Shown here: one piece after another, positions 15,023-22,846 of the stretch
Position numbering within the stretch: position 1 is the first letter of the stretch
How the letters are laid out: the number at the start of each line of letters is the position of its first letter
Origin: Thiorhodococcus drewsii AZ1
GTDB lineage: Bacteria > Pseudomonadota > Gammaproteobacteria > Chromatiales > Chromatiaceae
Assembly: GCF_000224065.1 (NCBI RefSeq)
Contig: NZ_AFWT01000003.1
Coordinates: 1-64,000 of the forward strand
Direction: 5' to 3'
DNA: 64,000 nucleotides
Made by a program: the position numbers and the translations under genes
Notes under the pieces: generated by a model
What the model saw: the letters and a program-made list of their open reading frames with translations, nothing else
Database searches by the model: none
Told to the model about the DNA's origin: nothing

Positions 15023-16165
15023 TCAGCCGAATGCCTCCTCGATCGCGGCGCGGATCTCGCGTTCCTGTCGCTCGATGCTGCGCACCAGCGCGAATTGCAC
15101 CTGCGCCTTGAGCAGATTCCGTCCCGGTTCATCCACGCGAAAATAGCGATCCCCTTCCAGGTGATCAGTCAGAAAGCGTAGACCCAGCTCGAACGGTACC
15201 AGTCGGACGGCCTCATACAGCAGGCCCACCTCTTCCCGCCGCAACAGAGGTCCAGATCCCTCGGCATAGCCGGCCAGGATTCGCGCACAGATTCCTAGAT
15301 CGAATTCGGCCGTCTCCGCCTCGCGTATTCCCTCGCCGTGTCGGTTGCAGCATGAGCGCAGACAGTCGCCCAGATCGTGAAGGACCAGGCCCGGTTGGAC
15401 CGTGTCCAGGTCGATCAGTGCGACGGACGCGCGTTCGTCGGCCGAGAAAAGGATGTTGTCGAGCTTGGGATCGCCGTGCGTGATGCGCGTCGGCAGACGC
15501 CCCTGATCGCGCGCCCGCTCTAGAACATTGGCCAACGTATGCCGTGCCGCGACGAAGCTGTACGCCTCTTCGAGATCGGCGTCGAGAGGGATGTCGCGCC
15601 GCCGGTCCGAGATCTCCGTGAAGCGTTTCAGATAACCCGGTGTGTCATGGAAGCCGGGGAGCGAGATGCCGAGCCGCTCCGTTGGTAGTTCGGACAGGGT
15701 GCCGTGGAAGCCGCCAAGAATGCGCCCGACCTCGGAGGCCTGATCTGGATGCGCAATCCGGCTCAATGTGCGTGTCCCAGCGATGAATTCCATCAGCCGC
15801 CAGACATGGCCGTCCCCATCCCGGACGAAGGGCCGTCCATCTCGGGCGAGGATGAGTGTGGGCAAGCGTGGCTCTGTGGTTCCGCGCTTGCGCAGGAACT
15901 CGGAGAGCGTCAGCAGATTCGCCATGATCTGCTCGGGTTGCGGGAATACGGCACCATTGATGCGTTGCAGGATGTAGCTCAGTCCGCCCGTATCGAGCCG
16001 AAAGGTGTCGTTGATGAGTCCTTGGCCCAAGCGCCCGAGGGTGTCGATAGGGCCTGAAACGTCGAACTTGGCGGCGATGGCGCGCAGTGACGTCCCGTCG
16101 TGGCGGATCGCGTCCCGATTCTCCGACTGACTCTGCATGGTCGATCGTCCCGATTGGGTGGACAT
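15023..16165 (-). CDS. Phosphotransferase family small-molecule kinase (APH fold)
   Basis: About 380 residues with the aminoglycoside phosphotransferase/choline kinase fold. The nucleotide loop contains LGQGLINDTFRL, then YILQRINGAVFPQPEQIM. The catalytic loop is ITHGDPKLDNILF (His230, Asp232, Asn237), and the metal-binding Asp is in LIDLDTVQPG. The INDTF and YILQRIN motifs resemble the NahK group of N-acetylhexosamine 1-kinases and related sugar kinases, so a sugar or amino-sugar substrate is the best guess. ATG 16138 (MQSQSEN) is an alternative start nine codons shorter. It lies 34 bases after relA on the same strand, so it may be read from the same transcript. Confidence 0.75.
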   Translation of the reverse strand: MSTQSGRSTMQSQSENRDAIRHDGTSLRAIAAKFDVSGPIDTLGRLGQGLINDTFRLDTGGLSYILQRINGAVFPQPEQIMANLLTLSEFLRKRGTTEPRLPTLILARDGRPFVRDGDGHVWRLMEFIAGTRTLSRIAHPDQASEVGRILGGFHGTLSELPTERLGISLPGFHDTPGYLKRFTEISDRRRDIPLDADLEEAYSFVAARHTLANVLERARDQGRLPTRITHGDPKLDNILFSADERASVALIDLDTVQPGLVLHDLGDCLRSCCNRHGEGIREAETAEFDLGICARILAGYAEGSGPLLRREEVGLLYEAVRLVPFELGLRFLTDHLEGDRYFRVDEPGRNLLKAQVQFALVRSIERQEREIRAAIEEAFG

Positions 16166-16199
16166 GAGGTATTGGCGCCCGGCGCGTCCCTTCTTGGCG

Positions 16200-18416
16200 T
16201 CAATAGGAACGACGGACCTCCAGCACCTCTGGGATCTGCTGGAGCTTGGCGATCAGGCGGTCCAATTGCCCCACGTCCTGGATCTCGGCCGTGAAGCGCA
16301 TGGAGGCGGTGTCGGTGCTCCGCTCCGAATGGGTGTTGACCCCGATGACGTCGATGTCCGCGTCGGAGAAGGTCGATGAGATGTCGCGCAGCAGCCCCTT
16401 GCGGTCGCCCGCAATGACGAGTAGATCGACCGGATAGGCGACCTTGGCGGGTTGGTCCGCCCAGCGGACCTGGATGAGTCGCTCGGCCTCGTCGGTGGGC
16501 AGATGGCGTATGTTGGAACAGCTCCGGCGATGGATGGTGACGCCCCGGCCACGGGTGACGAAGCCCACGATCTCGTCGTAGGGCACCGGCTTGCAGCATT
16601 GGGCCATCTGGGTCATGAGGTCGTCGACCCCCTCCACAACGACCGCACTACTGGATTGGGTCGTCTTGTGCTTCGGCGGCGCCTTGATCTTGGGTTCGCT
16701 GTCCTTGGGCTCTTCCGCCTTGGGTTCGCCGACCTGGCGTGCCACCTGCCCGACCGCGAGATCGCCGCGTCCGATCGCGGCCAGCAGATCCTCGCCGCGC
16801 TTGAAGTTGAATTTGGGCGCGAGATCGTCCGGATGCGGCTTCTCGACGATTCCCAGCCGAGCGATCTCGCGCTCCAGGGCGATGCGACCCTCGTGCAGGT
16901 CGTGCTCCAGGTTCTGCTGCTTGAACCACTGGCGCACCCGGTTGCGCGCCCGGGCCGTGGTGAGATACCCATGGTGCGGGCTCAGCCAGTCGCGGCTGGG
17001 GACGGCATTTTTCTGGGTCAGGATCTCGACCGTGTCGCCGCTGTTGAGTGCCTGATTGAGCGGAACGATGCGCTCGTTGACCCGTGCCCCTCGGCAGCGG
17101 TTGCCGACCTCGGAATGGATGGCATAGGCGAAGTCGAGCGCCGTCGCGCCCCTGGGCAGCTCGATTACCTTGGCTTGAGGTGTGAGCACATAGATGTGCA
17201 CCGGTTCGAACTCGGCCTTGAAGCGCTCCAGAAAATCGCTGGAGTCGTCGCTTTCGTTCTTGAGCTCCAGCCAGTTGCGCATCCAGACCAGACGGCGCTG
17301 GAACTCGGCGTCATGCCCTTTGGCCTCCTTGTAGGCCCAGTGCGCGGCGACACCGAACTCGGAGTGACGGTGCATCTCGTAGGTGCGGATCTGCACCTCC
17401 AGCGACTTGTCCTCCGGGCCGATCACCGCCGTATGCAGCGAGCGGTACATGTTGCCCTTGGGTGTGGCGATGTAGTCGTCGAACTCCTTGGGGATGTGCC
17501 TCCAGAGTCCGTGCACCAGGCCGAGCGCGGCGTAGCAGTCGGCGACCGTCTCCACCATGATGCGCACCGCGCGCAGATCGAAGATCTCCGCGATATCCAC
17601 GCCCTTGCGCCGCATCTTCTTCCAGATGCTGTAGATGTGCTTGGGACGGCCCGTGATCTCGGCCTTGATACCCGCTTGCTCGAAGGCCTCGCGCAGGGTT
17701 TGCATGACCGTCGCGATGTACTGTTCGCGCTCCTCGCGCCGTTCGGCGATCAGTTTGGCGATGCGTTTGTATTCGTCCGGCTGCAGATAGCGCAGCGAGA
17801 GGTCCTCGAGCTCCCACTTGATCTGCCAGATGCCGAGACGGTTGGCCAACGGTGCGTAGACCCGTTGGGTGTCGCGGGCGATCTTGGTGCGGCGTTCGGG
17901 CTCCAGGTCCTTGATGGCACGCATCAGATGGACGCGCTCGGCCAGCACCACCAGCACCACGCGCACGTCCTCGGCGATGCCGAGCAGGAGTCGGCGCAGA
18001 TTCTCCTCGTGCTGGGGCTGATCCTTGGCGGCGATGATGGCGTTTACGTTGGCGATCTGTCCGATCCGCGCCAGATCGCCGACCATGTGGGCGACGTTGT
18101 GGCCGAATTGCTCCTGCATCTGGGCTTCGGTCAGGCCGGTCTGGTTGAGACACCCGTTGAGGAGGGCGGCGACCAGCGTCTCGTAGTCCATGCGCAGCCC
18201 GGCCAGGATGTCGGCCGTCGAGAGGACGTGCCTGACCTGGGTCTCGCCGGTCTCGATGCGGTGATCGCCTCGGTAACGTGCGAGCGCCTCGCAGGCTCGT
18301 GCGATCTGTGCGTGCTCTTCGCCTGGATAATGTTGTGTCAGGGTGTCGAGCCAATGCCGCATTGCCGTTGCGTCATCGGTATTCGAATCGGGAAGGTTGT
18401 AGACGGGTTTGACCAT
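16200..18416 (-). CDS. relA: (p)ppGpp synthetase RelA
   Basis: 738 residues, close to E. coli RelA (744). The order is a pseudo-hydrolase domain, synthetase, TGS, a middle helical region and a C-terminal ACT domain. The hydrolase domain has ALLNGCLNQTG where active enzymes have an HD-type metal site, so hydrolysis is expected to be lost. The synthetase shows GRPKHIYSIWKKM, EIFDLRAVRIMV and PKGNMYRSLHTAVIGP. The acidic EFDD motif before it is typical of monofunctional RelA rather than SpoT (RxKD). TGS begins near VHIYVLTPQAKVIELPRGAT; the ACT domain is at the end (LLVIAGDRKGLLRDISSTFSDADIDV). It binds stalled ribosomes and makes the stringent-response alarmone. A purine-rich ribosome site (GGAGG) precedes the ATG. 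Confidence 0.95.
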   Translation of the reverse strand: MVKPVYNLPDSNTDDATAMRHWLDTLTQHYPGEEHAQIARACEALARYRGDHRIETGETQVRHVLSTADILAGLRMDYETLVAALLNGCLNQTGLTEAQMQEQFGHNVAHMVGDLARIGQIANVNAIIAAKDQPQHEENLRRLLLGIAEDVRVVLVVLAERVHLMRAIKDLEPERRTKIARDTQRVYAPLANRLGIWQIKWELEDLSLRYLQPDEYKRIAKLIAERREEREQYIATVMQTLREAFEQAGIKAEITGRPKHIYSIWKKMRRKGVDIAEIFDLRAVRIMVETVADCYAALGLVHGLWRHIPKEFDDYIATPKGNMYRSLHTAVIGPEDKSLEVQIRTYEMHRHSEFGVAAHWAYKEAKGHDAEFQRRLVWMRNWLELKNESDDSSDFLERFKAEFEPVHIYVLTPQAKVIELPRGATALDFAYAIHSEVGNRCRGARVNERIVPLNQALNSGDTVEILTQKNAVPSRDWLSPHHGYLTTARARNRVRQWFKQQNLEHDLHEGRIALEREIARLGIVEKPHPDDLAPKFNFKRGEDLLAAIGRGDLAVGQVARQVGEPKAEEPKDSEPKIKAPPKHKTTQSSSAVVVEGVDDLMTQMAQCCKPVPYDEIVGFVTRGRGVTIHRRSCSNIRHLPTDEAERLIQVRWADQPAKVAYPVDLLVIAGDRKGLLRDISSTFSDADIDVIGVNTHSERSTDTASMRFTAEIQDVGQLDRLIAKLQQIPEVLEVRRSY

Positions 18417-18440
18417 GATGGATCGCCTCCATAGGCGCGG

Positions 18441-18468
18441 CCCGCGCCGGAATGATGTCGTGCGCGGG
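18441..18468 (-). terminator. GC-rich hairpin between the DUF1015 gene and relA
   Basis: CCCGCGC pairs with GCGCGGG (7 pairs, 14-base loop) in the 79-base gap after the DUF1015 stop and before relA, both on the minus strand. It has no T-run; weak evidence. Confidence 0.25.
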
Positions 18469-18495
18469 TCCTTGTCCGTGTGCGAAAGGGGCGGT

Positions 18496-19707
18496 TCAGT
18501 CCAGAACGAGGCTAACCAGTCCGTCCGCGAGCTTGGGCTCGAACCAGGTGGATTTGGGCGGCATCACATGGCCCGCATCGGCCACCGCCATGAGGTCGTC
18601 CATGCTGGTTGGGTGGAGCGCAAGTGCGATCGCCATTTCGCCCGAATCGACGCGTTTGACCAGCTCGCCCAGTCCTCGGATCCCACCGACGAATTCGATG
18701 CGGTCGTCGCGTCGCGGATCCTGGATGCCGAGCATGGGGCCGATCAGATGGTTCTGCAGCAGGCTGACGTCGAGTCGAGCGACCGGGTCGTCGCTTGGGA
18801 TCAGGTTCGGGTCGAGCGTCAGACGATACCAGCGGCTGTCCATGTACAGGCCGAATTCGCCAGGTCGGGCCGGTTTGACCGGCTCGGCGCTCGGCTCGAC
18901 CTGGAAGCTCGCGGCGAGCCGCTCCAGGAGGTCTTCCGGCCCCTGTCCGTTGAGATCGCGGATCACGCGGTTGTAGTCCAGGATCCGCATCTGATCGTGC
19001 GGGAAGATGACCGACAAAAAGCCCGTGTCCGAGGAGCGTGATGCGGCGACGCGTGCGGCGGCGGCCGAGCGGTGGTGGCCGTCGGCGATGTAGAGCGCGT
19101 CGAGCGCCTCGAAGGCCTCGGTCAGTTGTGCGATGCGTGCCGGGTCGGTCAGGGTCCAGAGCTCGTGACGTACCCCATCGGTGGCGGTGACATCCACCTC
19201 GGGCCGGGTGGCCCCGACCTCGGCGAGCAGGTCGTCGATGACCGACGTCGCCCGATAGACGAGAAAAACCGGTCCGGTCTGTGCCGACAGTGCCTCGATC
19301 TGACGCACCCGGTCGTCCTCCTTGGCCGGGCGGGTGAACTCGTGCCTCTTGATGCGTCCGGCGTCGTAGGCGGCGACCGAAGCCGAGGCGACCAGTCCGA
19401 TCTGGCGATGCTCACCCATGGTGAGCCGATAGACGGAATAGCAGGGCACCGTGTCGCGCATGAGCACTCCGGCGTCGAGCATGCGGTCGAGATTCTCGCG
19501 GGCCTTGGCGTAGACCTCGGGCGCATAGGGATCCGTGCCCTCGGGCAGGTCCACCTCGGCGCGCGAGATGTGCAGGAAGCTCCAGGGTCGGCCCTCTACC
19601 ATGCGTCGTGCCTCGGGCGTGCTCATGACGTCGTAGGGCGGGGCGGCAACCTCGGCGGCATGTTCGGGTGCGGGTCTCAGGCCGGCGAAGGGTGTAATCA
19701 GTGACAT
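18496..19707 (-). CDS. DUF1015 family protein
   Basis: 403 residues, soluble. Family hallmarks are visible: the start LITPFAGLRPAPEHAAEVAAPPYDVM, then FLHISRAEVDLPEG, RIKRHEFTRPAKEDDRVRQIEAL, the highly conserved ALYIADGHHRSAAAARVA, and a C-terminal GHVMPPKSTWFEPKLADGLV. The GHHR segment and fold resemble ParB/SerK-like nucleotide-using proteins, so a kinase-like activity is possible, but the reaction is not established for this family to my knowledge. The gene is divergent from the Sel1-like gene and lies upstream of relA on the same strand, with 79 bases between. Confidence 0.88.
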   Translation of the reverse strand: MSLITPFAGLRPAPEHAAEVAAPPYDVMSTPEARRMVEGRPWSFLHISRAEVDLPEGTDPYAPEVYAKARENLDRMLDAGVLMRDTVPCYSVYRLTMGEHRQIGLVASASVAAYDAGRIKRHEFTRPAKEDDRVRQIEALSAQTGPVFLVYRATSVIDDLLAEVGATRPEVDVTATDGVRHELWTLTDPARIAQLTEAFEALDALYIADGHHRSAAAARVAASRSSDTGFLSVIFPHDQMRILDYNRVIRDLNGQGPEDLLERLAASFQVEPSAEPVKPARPGEFGLYMDSRWYRLTLDPNLIPSDDPVARLDVSLLQNHLIGPMLGIQDPRRDDRIEFVGGIRGLGELVKRVDSGEMAIALALHPTSMDDLMAVADAGHVMPPKSTWFEPKLADGLVSLVLD

Positions 19708-19864
19708 GAGCGGTCTCGCTGGGTGGGTGGCTGCGGACTGGGCTGAGTGCTGTCGTGGAGCTTACGGGGCACGGGAGTGCCGGTTTCGGCAGGGGCGCCG
19801 AGCGCATTCATGGTAGCAGCAAGGCCGAAACCGTGCGAAACCCAGTAACGCTATCCATTGACCC

Positions 19865-19870
19865 TATACT
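19865..19870 (+). promoter_or_regulatory. Possible -10 box for the Sel1-like gene and topB
   Basis: TATACT lies 38 bases before ATG 19908 in the 200-base divergent region. A clear -35 box is not seen at the right distance, so confidence is low. Confidence 0.25.
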
Positions 19871-19907
19871 GTCCCCATTTACCCCCATCGAGTTCCCGGT
19901 TTCCCTG

Positions 19908-20231
19908 ATGAGCGACAACAGCTATCTGAAGGATCTGATCCTATTGCGTAACGATCCGTCCAAGGTCGAGACCATCCGTGCAGCGGCCGAGCGCGGCGAG
20001 CTGGATGCACTCTACGCCATGGGGCTGATCTGCGCCGAGGGACGTGGGGTGAGCGTCGATCTGGCTCAGGCGCACTACTGGCTGTCCCTGGCGATCGAGC
20101 GCGGCGATCGGGATGCCGTGCGGCTGCGCGAGATCGTCGGCAGCCAGATGAGCGATGAGGAATATGCCGTGGCCAAGCGGTTGCGAGCGGCAGGCACCTT
20201 GGGGATGCTGTCGTCCGATCGGCGGCATTGA
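19908..20231 (+). CDS. Small Sel1-like repeat protein
   Basis: 107 residues starting MSDNSYLKDLILLRNDPSKVETIR. The centre, ELDALYAMGLICAEGRGVSVDLAQAHYWLSLAIERGDRDA, is one clear Sel1-like repeat (helix-turn-helix, TPR-like), usually a protein-protein interaction module. The remainder is helical, ending in LRAAGTLGMLSSDRRH. Longer in-frame starts exist up to 19755, but ATG 19908 begins the conserved-looking part. It is 22 bases upstream of topB and probably co-transcribed with it. Confidence 0.7.
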   Translation: MSDNSYLKDLILLRNDPSKVETIRAAAERGELDALYAMGLICAEGRGVSVDLAQAHYWLSLAIERGDRDAVRLREIVGSQMSDEEYAVAKRLRAAGTLGMLSSDRRH

Positions 20232-20253
20232 GGGCTAGATCGATGGGGAGCGT

Positions 20254-22803
20254 ATGACCAAACTCGTTGTGGCCGAGAAGCCCAGCGTCGCCCGCGACAT
20301 CGCGCGGGTCCTCGGTGCCAGTCGCAAGGGCGATGGGTTCCTCGAAGGCAACGGCTATCGGGTGACCTGGGCCTTGGGCCATCTGATCCAGTTCGCCGAG
20401 CCGGATGCCTATGGCGATGTCTGGTCCGGACGCTGGTCGCTGGATCAGCTGCCGATGATCCCGGAGCGCTGGAGGCTGAAGGTCGGCACGTCGACGGCCA
20501 AACATTTCAAACTGGTCAAATCGCTGATCAATGCACCCGAGACCGAGCGCATCGTCTGCGCGACCGATGCCGGGCGCGAGGGCGAGCATATCTTCCGGCT
20601 CATCTACGAGCATGCGCGCTGTCGCAAGCCGTTCGACCGGCTCTGGGTCTCCAGCCTGACCGACGAGGCGATCCGCGCCGGGTTCGCGGGGCTCCAGCCG
20701 GGTTCAGCATTCGATCCGCTCGCCGCCGCCGCGCGTGCCCGCGCCCAGGCGGACTGGCTCGTGGGCATGAACCTGACCCGTGCCTACACGGTGCACAACC
20801 GGGTGCTCTGTACCATCGGTCGAGTCCAGACCCCGACCCTGGCCATGATCGTGGCGCGCGACGCCGAGATTGCCAGCTTCACCAAGGCCTATTTCTACGA
20901 ACTGGTCGCCCATTTCGCCGAGGGTTTCGATGCCCGCTATGCCGAACAGGGCGAGACCCGAATTGACGAGAAGGAACGGGCCGAGCGACTGCTGCGCGAG
21001 CTGAGCCCGCACGAGACCGGGACCGTCAGCAAGGTCGAGAAGAAGGTCCGGCGCAACCGTCCGCCGCCGCTCTATGACCTGACCAATCTACAGCGCGACG
21101 CCAACCGCCGCTTCGGTTTAACTGCCGCCCAGGTCCTGGAGCACGCCCAATCGCTCTACGAGACCCACAAGCTCATCAGCTATCCGCGCACCGAGAGCCG
21201 TCATATCTCGGAGGACATGCTGCCGCAGTTGCCCGGAATCCTGCGCAATCTGGAGCACCCGCTGGCCGCCGAGGCGCTCCAGCGGCTGGAATCGGGCCAT
21301 CAGCTTGGCAAGGCCTATGTGGATCGCACCAAACTGACCGATCATCACGCCATCCTGCCGACCGGCAGGGTGCCGCCCGCGACCCTGCCGGCGCACCTGC
21401 GGCGGATCTACGATCTGGTCGCGACCCGTTTCGTCGCGGTCTTCCTGCCCGATCAGCAGGTGGAGGAGACTCGGGTCGAGATTCTCATTGGCGATGCGAC
21501 CTTTCTCGCGCGCGGCTCGCTGGTCCTGGATCCGGGATGGAAGCGGGCGGAACTGAGACCGGAGCGTCACACGCGGACCAAGTCGGCGGAGGGCGACTCC
21601 AAGGTGGACGGGACCAAGGCCCCCCTTCCGCCGCTGGAGCCCGGGCAGGTGCTACGCGTACGCGGTTTGGAGGTGGTCGAGAAGGAGACCAAGCCGCCGA
21701 AGCCGTTCGATGACGCTACCCTGCTGGTATCGATGAAGAACGCCGGGCGGACGATCGAGGACGACGCACTGGCCTCGGTCATGGCGGACTCCGGTCTGGG
21801 AACCCCGGCGACCCGAGCCGAGACCATCGAGAAGCTCATCCGTGCCGGCTATGTGGAGCGCCAGCGCAAACAGATCCGCGCCACGCCCAAGGGCCAGGCG
21901 CTGATGCCCCTGATCGCCGCCCAGTTGCGCAGTCCCGAGCTGACCGCCGAATGGGAGCGGCGCCTCAAGGAGATCGAGTTGGGCCGGGAGGCGGCGAGCG
22001 ACTTCGGCCGCGACATCGAGTCCTTCGTGCGCGAACTGGTTCCGGCGATCGGTCAGGGGCCGGCGCTGAGTCCGGAACAGAGGGATGCGGTGCGTCAGGG
22101 GATACCGTCGCGCCAGCGTGGAGGTCGTCGCGGCGCAAAGGGCGGCGTCAAGACTGCTCAGTCGCGCTCGGCCGGGTTGGGCTCGTGCCCGATCTGCAAG
22201 CAAGGCGAAATCACCGAGAGCGCGCGTGCCTATGGCTGCAGCCGCTATCGCTCGGGCTGCGGCTTCACCATCTGGCGGCAGGTGGCGGGCGTGACCCTGT
22301 CCGAGGACCAGGCGCGCGCCCTGATCGAGCGCGGCTTTACGGATCGGATCGATGGGTTTCGTTCCAAGGCCGGACGATCTTTTGCCGCCGTGCTGCGTCT
22401 CGACGGCACTGGCAAGGTGGTCATGGACTTCGAAACCGCGAAGTCGGCCGTCCCCGACGCCGCGCACGATCTCTCGGGGGTGGCGGCCGAGTCCGGGCCG
22501 ACCGCGCCAGATCTGCGTCGGCATCCCTTGCTCTGTCCCAAATGTGGCCAGGGCCAGATCATCGAGGGGCGACGCGGCTATGGATGCAATCGCTATCGCG
22601 AGGGCTGCGACTTCGTGGTCTGGAAACGGATCGAGGATCTGGTGCTGTCCGAGCCTATGCTGCGTGAACTGGTCTCTCGTGGCGAGACGGCGCCGATTGT
22701 CCTGCCGTGTGACGCGGAGGTTGGCGGTCACCGCATGGTGCGGCTGAAGCTCGATGAGCAGTGGGGGACCCTGGTCGAACCGGTTGCGGATCGGGTGCCC
22801 TGA
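20254..22803 (+). CDS. topB: DNA topoisomerase III
   Basis: An 849-residue type IA topoisomerase that passes single strands and decatenates recombination or replication intermediates. The N-terminal TOPRIM domain has LVVAEKPSVARDIA (Glu8) and CATDAGREGEHIF with the metal-binding acidic residues. The active-site Tyr is Tyr310 in KLISYPRTESRHIS. The long C-terminal tail holds two zinc-finger-like repeats of the pattern CPxCKQG...YGCSRYRSGCGF and CPKCGQG...YGCNRYREGCDF. Each has four Cys, and they are linked by segments ending in RALIERGFTD and RELVSRGETA. An ATG start 14 bases after a GGGGAG ribosome site is consistent. Confidence 0.94.
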   Translation: MTKLVVAEKPSVARDIARVLGASRKGDGFLEGNGYRVTWALGHLIQFAEPDAYGDVWSGRWSLDQLPMIPERWRLKVGTSTAKHFKLVKSLINAPETERIVCATDAGREGEHIFRLIYEHARCRKPFDRLWVSSLTDEAIRAGFAGLQPGSAFDPLAAAARARAQADWLVGMNLTRAYTVHNRVLCTIGRVQTPTLAMIVARDAEIASFTKAYFYELVAHFAEGFDARYAEQGETRIDEKERAERLLRELSPHETGTVSKVEKKVRRNRPPPLYDLTNLQRDANRRFGLTAAQVLEHAQSLYETHKLISYPRTESRHISEDMLPQLPGILRNLEHPLAAEALQRLESGHQLGKAYVDRTKLTDHHAILPTGRVPPATLPAHLRRIYDLVATRFVAVFLPDQQVEETRVEILIGDATFLARGSLVLDPGWKRAELRPERHTRTKSAEGDSKVDGTKAPLPPLEPGQVLRVRGLEVVEKETKPPKPFDDATLLVSMKNAGRTIEDDALASVMADSGLGTPATRAETIEKLIRAGYVERQRKQIRATPKGQALMPLIAAQLRSPELTAEWERRLKEIELGREAASDFGRDIESFVRELVPAIGQGPALSPEQRDAVRQGIPSRQRGGRRGAKGGVKTAQSRSAGLGSCPICKQGEITESARAYGCSRYRSGCGFTIWRQVAGVTLSEDQARALIERGFTDRIDGFRSKAGRSFAAVLRLDGTGKVVMDFETAKSAVPDAAHDLSGVAAESGPTAPDLRRHPLLCPKCGQGQIIEGRRGYGCNRYREGCDFVVWKRIEDLVLSEPMLRELVSRGETAPIVLPCDAEVGGHRMVRLKLDEQWGTLVEPVADRVP

Positions 22804-22846
22804 GGGATGAGCTCCGGACGACCTCGCCCTGGGCTGCACCGGCGTT

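Noticed and set aside
16200-18416. Bifunctional SpoT/Rsh
   Set aside because: The hydrolase HD motif is absent (NGCLNQTG) and the synthetase has the EFDD motif of RelA.
16452-18434. 660-codon + strand frame opposite relA
   Set aside because: Complementary to a full-length, motif-complete relA; no protein family resemblance.
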